DNA of 64,000 nt from assembly GCA_025174535.1 (NCBI GenBank), contig JALBUN010000028.1, forward strand, positions 1 to 64,000. Reading direction: 5' to 3'. Positions 49,981 to 59,903 of this stretch are shown here, one piece after another (positions within the stretch are counted from its first letter, which is position 1; the number at the start of each line of letters is the position of its first letter). Both the position numbers and the translations under genes were made by a program. The DNA is from Cantharellus purpuraceus. Taxonomy: Eukaryota; Basidiomycota; Agaricomycetes; Cantharellales; Hydnaceae. The notes under the pieces are model-generated. The model saw only the letters and a list, made by a program, of their open reading frames with translations. It was not told the origin of the DNA and searched no databases.

Positions 49981-51729
49981 GGATGTCATAATGGACCACA
50001 AGAACTTGGAATACTTCTCAACAACAAAACTACTCACCTGGAGACAAGTCTGATGGTCCAAATACCTGTCTCAGTTCAACCTCATTATCTGTTTCCATCC
50101 TGGTCAACTTGGAGCAAAGCCCAATGCATTAACTAGACAAAGAGGGGAGTAGCAACTATGCCACTGTAAACCCACACAACTTTAATCCTGTGTTCACTAA
50201 CGAGCAGCTGGCATCGTCCCTATGAGCATCCACACTCATGACTCCCACCCTCCAAGCTGTCACCATTATGGACATTGACCAACTCTGCTCCAACATCTGC
50301 TCATCACTCTGATCTGATCCTGTTGCAGTTAAACACTTGGATGACCCTTCCAATCTGAAGTGGTCACTTGACCCCAAAGGACACCTCCAACACAATGACC
50401 AGATATACATCCCTGACACCAATGGTCTCTGACTCTGAGTTTTGCAGTATTATCATGATCACCTGATCTCTGGCCATTTTGGGCAAAATCACACACAAGG
50501 GTTAATCCAACAAGACTATGTATGGCGAGAATACATTCAACACTACTGTAACTCTTGTACCACATGTATGCGCTCAAAATCACAAAGGCACAAACCCTAC
50601 GGAGCACTTAAGCAACTTCTGGTCCCAGAGCAACCATGGAACTCCATCTCCATGGATTGCATAGAGAAACTCCCCCCATCACTCAGATATAACACCATAC
50701 TTGTGATTGTCAACAGGTTCACTAAACAGTCACTATTCATTCCAATGCATGACACCATCACCTCCACCTCACTAGCCAAGTTGTTTGTTCTCCATGTATT
50801 CTCTAAACATGGAGTCCCATCCCATGTCATGTCCAATTGGGGCTCGGAGTTCATGTCCTCCTTCTTCTGCACATTAGGAAAGGCTCTTGACATGAAGCTT
50901 CATTTCACCTCTGGATACCATCCTGAAGGAGACAGACAAACAGAATGAATGAATCAGTCCCTGGAACAATATCTCCAAGTCTATTGTAACTATCAACAGG
51001 ACAACTGGGCTGATCTACTTCTGATTGCAGAGTTTGCCTACAACAACACTCTGAATGCAACTACTGGCACCTCTCTGTTCTTTGCTAATAAAGGCTACCA
51101 TCCAAACATCTCTGTCCACCCTGAGAAGGAACTTGCCTCCACCAAAGCCTGCCAATTCGTAACCGACCTCGATCAACTACACCAACATCTCCAAGAAACC
51201 ATCTCCAATGCTCAGAAACAATACCAAGTCTGTAGACCAATGCCACATTCCAGCTCTGGACCTGCAGATCAGAGACAAAGTATTTGTTAAGGCTGAACAC
51301 TTCTGGACCACCTGTCCATCGAAGAAACTCTCTGGAAAATACCTAGGTCCTTATGAGGTCATTGCTTGCACAGGCAGCAGGTCCTTCACCCTCCACCTCC
51401 CTGACCACTTCTGAGCAGTTCACCTGGTCTTCCATATATCAATGCTTGAACCTGCTACTACAAACGAGATCTCCAGTCACATGCAACCTCCACCTCCTCT
51501 GATCATCATCGAAGGAGATAACAAATATGAGATATCTGAGATCCTGGACTCAAAGATCGATCGTTGATACAAGTGCAAGCTCCAGTACCTAGTCAAATGG
51601 ACTGGATATGAAGGCACCAATGAAGAGTCCTCATGGATCTCCACGTCTGAACTCGATCACGCATCCAAATCCATCTCTGATTTTCACTCTGCTTATCCAG
51701 ACAAACCTGGCCCTCTTATGAATCTTTAA
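49981..51729 (+). pseudogene. Chromovirus X pol: RNase H end, integrase, chromodomain
   Basis: The RNase H end reads M-D-H-K-N-L-E-Y-F and F-H-P-G-Q-L-G-A-K-P-N-A-L-T-R. The integrase has H-F-G-Q-N, C-x2-C (S-C-T-T-C), S-M-D-C-I-E-K-L-P, H-G-V-P-S-H-V, H-F-T-S-G-Y-H-P-E-G-D and A-E-F-A-Y-N-N. The C-terminal G-P-Y-E-V and chromodomain (Y-E-I-S-E-I-L-D-S-K, L-Q-Y-L-V-K-W-T-G-Y, S-W-I-S-T) end at TAA 51727-51729. In-frame TGA codons occur at about 50946, 51412 and 51565, each where Arg is expected. The second catalytic Asp position reads Asn in both X copies. It is inactive. Confidence 0.88.
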
Positions 51730-51885
51730 GTTCTATTACTGATGCTAATTATATTATTTCACATGATCATTTCATTACAAAGTCACAAAGGAAATTGCAA
51801 GTCTACCCCAAACTCCAAAGGAATCTCACTCTGCCCCATTTTTCTCCCCTCCAATATTACAATCAAATCATTTTCATTTTTCAAG

Positions 51886-53477
51886 TTATACATTGTGTTT
51901 CCTTTTTCCCTTCCCCTTATCTACCTCAGGCTCTGTCTCTGACTCATCATCACTCTCTACATCTGACACCCAATCTTTCTCATCCCCCATGTCTGAATCC
52001 TCATCCAAGGGGGCCATGAACTTCCGCAGTTGATGCAACTCAGCAGTCCACCAACCCTCCAGAACCTCCTTCCATTTCATCATCTTCACCAACTCCACTA
52101 ACAACCCCTCAGTCCGCTGGAGGTGCTCTGACTGAAGGTTAACCAGCTGGATAAGCTAGCCCACAGTACTGTTGGGCGCAGAGATGCACCCCATACCTGT
52201 GCCGGTCATTGCTCCTTCCAATCCAACACCGCTACCCTCAGCTGCCACAGCACCTATCTCCATCCACCGCTTTTTGGTTGGATGACCTCCTGATTCTTTC
52301 TCTGCCCCTCCTTGTACCACTAGTCAGGGCTTGAACCTTCCATTGATCCTACACCCTCCTTTCCAACCCTGACAATGATTGCAGGACCAAAGGTGACAAG
52401 TTGGGCCAGTGGGCCATACACACTTCACACCTGCATCACGACACAAGTCGCAAATTATGCTGGGCCCACCAAATGGCTCTGTCAGGGCCAGAGCCTTGGG
52501 CAGTCCACTCCTTCTTGATGCGGGCTCCAAGTGCTCCCTCTCCTCCTCCTTGTCCTGCTGTTCCATCACCACCTTCTCCATCTCATGCTTGCAGATCTGG
52601 ATCGCTGACCTAGCAACACGCAGCTCCTTCTTACAAGTCACCAATATGCAATTCTCCGCCTTGCACCATATGACCCTCCAATCCACCTCCCACTTCTCTG
52701 TATCAGCACTTGGGTGTGCCTTCAATGAAAAGATTGTGACCTTGAGGTTTTTCTTGGTGGTAGCAGCATAGAGCTCCGCCCTTTTGCGAGCTTCAACTGC
52801 AGCTACCCAAGCCATCTCCTCATAACAATTTGAGGTCAGATCCCGCTCCATATCTGTCCTGACATCCACACCCGCCTCAGGCTCTGCATTTGCATCGAGC
52901 TCCATGTTGGCATCAGGATCCGCTTCTACTTCTGCCCTCTCTGCCTCCGCCACGTCATCTTCCTCAGCCACACCCACCGCAAATAACGGCCATGACCACA
53001 GATGTAATGGCAAGTCCACCAGAGGGACAGTTGTCAGACAGGTTGACTCCGTCCATGTAATCAAGATAATGGTGACCTTGGGGGTTCCCACCCATATTGG
53101 CACACTCAGACTCCCTGAGTGACTAGTCACCCCTGCCCCAGTCACCTCCTCCTCTTCCATCTCTGTTCCGCCTCCTCCTCCTCCTTCCATCTCTGTTCTG
53201 CCTCCTCCTCCTTCCATCTCCATTCCACCTCCTCCTCCTCCTTCCATCTCCATTCTGCCTTCTCCTCCTCCTTCCATCTCCATTCCGCCTCCTCCTCCTC
53301 CTTCCATCTCCGTTCTGCCTCCTTCTGTCTCCGTTCTGCCTCCTCCTTCCATCTCTGTTCTGCCTGCTCCTCCTCCTTCCATCTCCATTCCACCACCACC
53401 TCCTCCTTCCATCTCCGCTCCTCTTCCTCTTCCTTCCATCAGGCCAGGAGCAACTGCTCAAGCTTGGCCACACTCAT
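51886..53477 (-). pseudogene. Antisense accessory coiled-coil/Cys-cluster ORF of element X, copy 2
   Basis: It runs opposite to pol between the chromodomain and the 3' LTR. It starts at ATG 53477 (M-S-V-A-K-L-E-Q-L-L-L-A), then TGA. A tandem array at 53140-53450 (units of about 27-30 bp) encodes W-K-E-E-E-E-A-E-W-R-like heptads in one frame and Met-Glu-Gly repeats in another. Downstream on the strand come R-K-R-A-E-L, K-W-E-V-D-W, a cysteine cluster (I-C-D-L-C, G-V-K-C-V-W, C-H-L-W-S-C-N-H-C), P-T-K-K-R-W and an acidic Asp/Glu-rich tail ending at 51886. Stops interrupt it at two or more sites. The layout agrees with the copy at 45318-47047. Its function is unknown; the cysteine pattern suggests zinc binding. 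Confidence 0.6.
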
Positions 53478-53639
53478 GTTTGCCAAAGGATTTGATATCA
53501 TTGAGGATAAGACCTCAATCATGCCCCTCCTTTTATATGTCTCCAGACCCCCAGTATAACTCCAACTGCACCCAACTGTCTCACCTATTCAATCCACAGA
53601 CATGAGGCCTCAGGGGCTCAGCCTTAAATGGAGAGATAC

Positions 53640-54712
53640 TGTTATGACTATATTCCTTAATGCCCAGATCCCCGTCTGATCCACTCAGATCCCCACACAT
53701 ATGAAATCTATACTCCATTTGGAAACCATCATGCCTCCATTTATCTGTCTGAGTGTCACTGCTGAATCTCACCCATCCGTCTCCAGTTCTGATTGATGCA
53801 TCAGCATCACCATAGGAACTTGGACATCCATCCCTGTTGGACTTGGACATACTCATGTAAGATGCTTGTTCGGAAGGATGCTGTTATACAATATTCTGAT
53901 GTATACAAGATGTACATCAGAATTTTAATAATGATCATAAAAATAGGGAGTTACAATCTGGATATCTTTAAAGATTTCAGATATCTGAGTTTTTTTGGAT
54001 ATCTTAAATTTTTATAAATATAAATATATATTTCATATTTTAATAAACTTTAAAAGATAAGATGTTTGTTATGGATGAACATAATTATTTATTTGAATAT
54101 AACAGTAATATATATACTAATATTATTGGTATAATAGAGAACATTTAGATATATAAATACCAGGTGAGGATTCAAGGTACATTAGATTATTTTACCAGTA
54201 TAGTACAAGAAAGAATGAGTGAAAGAAATTAAGTGTAGCAGGAGTAGAATATTTCCTTGAAGCAGTTGCCACCAGCAAATGAAAAAAAAAGAATTACTTT
54301 TGAGAATCATGTCAAAATATCAAAATATGTTTTAATATAAGTATATTAAAATTTGAGGAAATGGGTTGTATATACATATTTGATGTATTTCTGAACAAGC
54401 GTCTAAGGCTGTCGGCCTCAGAGACCCATCACCGGAGTAATTATTATTAGATTTCAAATATGTATTTAAGTTGCCCAACTGTGGACTTCATCCCCAGTTC
54501 AAATATCAAATCACGCCTAGTTCCTAAGTCCAATCCTAACTATCTAAGTTGTACTCCATCTCTGAAATCTCAGACACCGGTATTAGTGAAGGCGCAGCAC
54601 ATAAGCTGAAGCCAAGTCTGTTCCAACTCCCATGACACACCCCGATTCCCACTCCAACTCTGACCCAACCTCTGACCCAATCTCTGACCCCAATTGGACC
54701 TAGTGCGTAACA
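53640..54712 (+). repeat. 3' LTR of chromovirus X, split by a MITE
   Basis: The first part, 53640-53715, and last part, 54417-54712, match the 5' LTR. The middle consists of about 155 bp absent from the 5' LTR plus the MITE at 53861-54403. The simplest reading is that the 5' LTR lost the 155 bp and the MITE later landed in the 3' LTR. Confidence 0.75.
53861..54403. mobile_element. MITE copy 1, 543 bp, 3-bp target duplication TAA
   Basis: AT-rich, non-coding. Terminal inverted repeats are GATGCTTGTTCGGAA at the left and TTCTGAACAAGCGTC at the right, flanked by TAA on both sides (53858-53860 and 54404-54406). It matches 62177-62685 along its whole length. The 3-bp duplication and the size fit a PIF/Harbinger-type non-autonomous DNA transposon, but no transposase is in the window. 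Confidence 0.85.
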
Positions 54713-55531
54713 AAGAAGCAGGGAATCATGACAGCTGCATATAGCTGCTGTCAGTGTCGACAGATCAGCTGAACCTATGTATAAGTATAGGAGCCGACAG
54801 AAGTCGACAGCATGACCAGATAGACCGCACATAGACAACAAAACAATCTCTGGGTATTGGGAAATTGGTGGAACACTTGCTCACTGTCTATTAGACAGTG
54901 GGAGCAAGGGGATAATGATATCCCCTGAATTCACATGTGCGACAGGTATGAAAACCTTCACACTAGAGCAACCCATCGCACTGCAATTAGTGTGCATTGG
55001 GAGCAGGAGTACCATAAATTATGGTACTCACACTACCATAAAGTTTGGTAGTCAGGACATTGAAGAATATTTCAATGTCACAAACATTGAGTATTACAAT
55101 GTAATCCTTGGTACTCCATTCCTACAAAAGCTAGGAATATGCCTGGAATTTAATGGCCCAGGCTGAATCATGATGGGAACTGAAGAAGTCCCCACCAAAA
55201 GAACATAATACCAATGCTCTTCATACCCCGTCACAGGGTATAAACTCAATGTGAAGGAGTATTGGTGCGAATAAATGATGCCAAGGGGGTAACTCTAAAA
55301 ATGAGCTACCTACAATGCAGTCCTTTCTAAAAAAAGGACTAGACTTGGTAAAGGATCCCCCAATGGAGGATCCAAATAAGAGCATGATGCGAATGGCTTC
55401 ATCTCATGAAGGATCAACTGCTTACACAGCTGATCAGATCCCTCAATTGAGGGATCAATGGAAAGAAAAGTACACTGACCTATTTGGCAGCATACCTTTA
55501 GAACTTCCCCCATTTAGGGAAGCTAACCACA

Positions 55532-56273
55532 TGTTATTTGGAAGACCAGACTTCTAGGGGAGAGGGGAACAGAGGGGGAACAGAGGGGATAGGAGGAATA
55601 GGAGCACATAGGAGGCTCAGGAGGTTGAAGGGGAGGTAGGAAAGCAAAGGGAAATGGTTATGAGGGAAGAGGAGAAGCCCCTGTAAGCTCCACACACATC
55701 AGATCATTCTCCTATATTTCTTTTATATTTTATTTCGTCATTTTTCCCTATTGGCTCCACCCTCCATTTTGTTTTTATCACAGGTTTCTTTCCCATGCTT
55801 CAAATGACACAGAACTTTTATCACGAGTTATCAGCATGCATATCTTGTATAAAACATGTCTAGATAGATATGCAATGGACTAGAGAATTTTACTCTCACT
55901 TGTTTTTGTTGACTGTGTCTGAACTATTCGTTTCTGGAATAACTCCAGAACGAATGCGTATTTCTACAATCTTTTGCATACTCTTACAGAGTATTGCAAC
56001 ATATATTCGAATCCCAGTTTGCGAAGCCTAAGCTCCACTGGTTGATTTTCTATTAAGCATTTACTCTCGTTCAAGTCATCTGCTCCTGATCCCTGCTTAA
56101 ATTGTCGATATCTAGACGAAGATCACATCAAATCCCATCAAACTTCGTAGGAAGATACTACTCAAGTATATCTTCAATTCGACTACACATATATCCAGTT
56201 CCCATCACTCCCTCTGTCTCTATTTGAAATCTACTCTCCACACACCCTTAGCAAGGTGAAATTTTTTTCAACA
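55532..56273 (+). mobile_element. Solo LTR, family Y, copy C
   Basis: A 742-bp sequence starting TGTTATT and ending TTTCAACA. Flanks are CCACA (55527-55531) and CCACG (56274-56278), an imperfect 5-bp duplication. Its insertion interrupts an N-H-E motif of the RT of element Z; with CCACG as the original target the frame is restored. The single difference is a G to A at a CpG created at the LTR edge. Confidence 0.85.
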
Positions 56274-57071
56274 CCACGAGATTAATCTCATAGATCCTGA
56301 CAAGTAAATACATTATTGCTTGCCTAAGTGTCCAGAGCACTACCAAGCAGAACTTTCAGAGAAAGTTCTGCGATACACCACTCCTAAATGGTGGGTATTG
56401 GCTACAACCTGGCAGGCTGTACCAATGCTATGTATTCCCAAAAAAAAATGGGAAGCTCCACACCATGTTCAACTTGTGCAAACAGAATGATAATACAGTG
56501 AAGGACGTAATGTCCTTCCCTGATCAGGACAACATTAGACACAATGTTGCCCGCTGTACATATCAATCTAAACTCGATATGTCTGAGGCATATGAACAGA
56601 TACATGTCAGACCGATGGATATACCCAAGACAGCATTTACAACCATCTTGGGGACATTCATCAGTCAAGTCATGCAGCAAGGGGACTGCAACACCCCCTC
56701 AACATTTCAGCAGCTCATGACTGCCATCTTCCAAGAATATATCAGAAGATTCATCCATGTATATCTGGATGACATATTCATGTACTCTCGTACTATATGA
56801 GAGCACAAACACCACCTAGAGATGGTGTTCACTGAGCTCAGGAAAGCACATATGTTCCTGAGCAAGGATAAGATCAATCTATACTCAAGGAGTATGGATT
56901 GCCTTGGTCACCTAATAGATGACCGAGGCATGCACGCAGACGCTGATAAAATGCAGCAAATACAAGAGTGGAGACAACCTAGGTCATACCACGAAGTCCA
57001 ACGTTTTCTTGGACTAGTGCAGTATCTGGCACACTATATGCCAGACATAACTGCATACACAACCCCGTTAT

Positions 57072-59903
57072 TGTATGGGAACCACCTTTTCCCTATCAAA
57101 TTCCATTTATGCAGCACCAATGTGCTATTCTTTGCTTTTCCATTCCTAAATATCAGCATATATTTGATGCTTGTACCTGGAATGGGCTTATTCAAATATT
57201 CTCTATTTTTCCATTTTTTTCAGGAATATTCCATGCAGAACTCAGCCCAGAATCATTTATTTCTGCTGTGCTACAGTTGTAGACCTATAGGCGCCCACAA
57301 ACCTTTGCACAGCCGGCTCTCCCCCTTTGGACCAGGCATTCGGCCTGAATTCAAGCTCAGATGTCTCTGATCAATAAATATTCTCTAACTTAACAACCAC
57401 AGCCTCTCAGGGCACTATTTTCCATGGAGATCATCACCTGAGATGTGGCTATCCATGGCTGTCCAAACCAGTGCAGAAAACAGGGTGGACACCCTTCTTT
57501 TTGCCTGATCAGTGCCTAGTTCAGGGATCAGATCAGCTGATGGGTGATCAAATCAGGTGATTGCCTTGGAATATTCTACCCCTTTCCATAACATTCTAGC
57601 TGTTTCCCTCTATTATTAGATAGAACTTTCCAGAACCATTATTCAGCTCCTGATCAGTGTTAGTGCTGTGATCAGATCCTGTGATTGGCTTGGAATATTC
57701 TACCCCTTTCTTCCACCTTCCACAACCTTCCAGTAGTTTCCATCTATTAATAGGTAGAATATTCCAGAACCATTAGTCAGCTCCTGTAAATACAATATAT
57801 AAGGAGGTCATTCTGCCTCTGAAATAGTAACATATCCTACCCATCTTCTGCACACCAGTGTGACTAGAGTGACATACAGTGTCATCCTCTATCTCAGTAA
57901 CTGTTGATTACCAGTTCAAGGATCTTTTACAGTTGTGTAACTGTACTTGATTGCACTCGAAGTAGTGATTGTCCTGCTTTGGGCGTGAGTGTAGTATCTG
58001 CCTCACATGACTACAAATCTACAGGGTGAGATTGTCTGTCAATAGTCCTGCCATTAGTGCTCTTGTTTAAGTAACTAGTGTGTACTGCCTTTGCAGAGCA
58101 TTAGAAGCTTGAACTTGTGTGAAGCAGTTGCTAGACTACTTCACACATTGCTGTTACCCACTTCTGAGTGCCAATGGTTGGACGGTTGGATTCATCCACC
58201 TACTTCCTTTAGCCTCTAAGTGCATTCCCCTCTTTTTGGAATATCTGGACCCCTAAGCGTCCATGAACTCTAGACTCTGGAAGTCTTATTCATTTCTTGC
58301 TGCTAAGGAATGTATTACTTTTCTGGGTATAGTCTGCATTGACCAATACAAAGGATTGTAACCAAAGTACAAATGTTAAATCATTTCTGGAGTTGTGCTG
58401 CAGCAGGGTTTGTGTTTTGGAACCCGCAAAATTATGGTGTTAGGGCAAACTCTAAATCACCACAATTCTGTGAATGAACAGCTGAGAAGAATATCAAATC
58501 CTACTGCAGCACAACTCCAGAAATGATTTAACATTTGTACTTTGGTTACAATCCGTTGTAATGGTCAATGCAGATGATATGCAGGAAGGTAATACGTTTC
58601 TTAGCAGTAGGGAATGAATAAGACTTCCAGAGTCTAGAGTTCACGGACGCTTAGGGGTCCAGATATTCCAAAAAGAGGGGAATGCACTTAGAGGCTAAAG
58701 GAAGTAGGTGGATGAATCCAACCGTCCAACCAGTGACACTCTGAAGCGGGTAACAGCGATGTGAAGTAGTCTAGCAACTGCTTCACACGAGTTCAAGATT
58801 CTAATGCTCTGCAAAGGCAGTACACACTAGTAACTTAAACAAGAGCACTAATGGCAGGACTATCGACAGACAATCTCACCCTGTAGATTTGTAGTCACGC
58901 GAGGTAGATACTACACTCATGCCCAAAGCAGGACAATCACTACTTCGAGTGCAATCAAATACAGTTACACAACTGTAAGCGACCCTTGAACTGGACAATC
59001 AACAGTTACTGAGATATAGAGGATGACACTGTATGTCACTCTAGTCACACTGATGTGCAAATGATGGGGTAGAAATGGTTATTTATTTCAGAGGCAGAAT
59101 GGGCTCCTTTTATATTGTATTTACAGGAGCTGACTAATACTACTGGAAACTTCTACCTATTAATAGATGGAAACTACTGGAAGCTAGTGAAATATGTGAG
59201 AAGGGGGTGGAAGTTTCCTAGCCAATGAGCTGCTTTGATTTGCTCTGACTCATGGCATGAGTCATGGATGGAGTCATAGTATGAGTAATCACAGGAGTCA
59301 TGGTATGAGTCATGGAAGGAGTCATAGCATGAGTCACCATTACTCAAATAACTCGGTCAATACTTTGTTCCCCAGGCTGATTAGCACAGCTATGGGTGGG
59401 CACAGCTTCTATTGAACTCTCCACCGAAAATGGAGTCAGGAGGTGCAGTAGTTGCAAAGATATTGAGGATTTACTGGCAGTGGTGACCAGATTGAGTTGG
59501 AGATTGAAATGAGTCAAGTGATTGAAAATGAGTCAGTTGTCCGGGTGACTCTGGCTGACTTTGGGGCTGCTGACATCTGCAAAGGTTTGTGGGTCCATGT
59601 GGGTCCCAAAACTTCACCCAGCAGAACAATAAGTTTGTAGACTCAATTCTGCATGGAAAATTCCTGAAAAAAATATGAAAAAATAGAGAATATTTGAATG
59701 GCCCTGAATCAAGAGAAAGCAGCAGATATATGCTGATATTTTAAGGCCATCAAGCAAAATTGTACAGTTTTGGGACTTTAAACAAGATCTTTTAAGGGAA
59801 AACCAGTTCCCATACAGTTTGATATTCTTCTCAGCTGTTCATTCACGGAATTGTGGTGATTTAGAGTTTGCCCTAACACCATAATTTTGCAGGTTCCAAA
59901 ACA
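57072..59903. mobile_element. Inverted-repeat element W, 2.83 kb, inside element Z
   Basis: It is flanked by 5-bp duplications GTTAT (57067-57071 and 59904-59908) and starts TGTATGGGAACC, ending GGTTCCAAAACA. The left arm 57072-58410 matches the reverse complement of the right arm 58501-59903. The middle segment 58413-58499 repeats the outermost 88 bp of the right arm in opposite orientation. No protein domain is seen. The TG...CA ends and 5-bp duplication suggest LTR-type integration; two LTR-like units lie head to head. It splits the RT-RNase H region of element Z. Confidence 0.8.

Larger units (their letters stand above)
49515..54712 (+). mobile_element. Ty3/gypsy chromovirus X, direct copy, internally deleted
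   Basis: Order: 5' LTR, RNase H end, integrase, chromodomain, an antisense accessory ORF, a purine-rich tract (GGAGAGATAC before 53640), and a 3' LTR holding a MITE. Gag, protease, reverse transcriptase and the start of RNase H are gone, with the deletion starting exactly at the end of the 5' LTR. No convincing 5-bp target duplication flanks the whole (TCAAT at the left, AAGAA at the right), so the right edge may be rearranged against element Z. Confidence 0.8.

Noticed and set aside
49708..50061. A 117-residue Val-Gly-Gly-Trp repeat protein on the minus strand
   Set aside because: It is produced by the 12-bp tandem array in an LTR and is open in more than one frame. It is not a gene.
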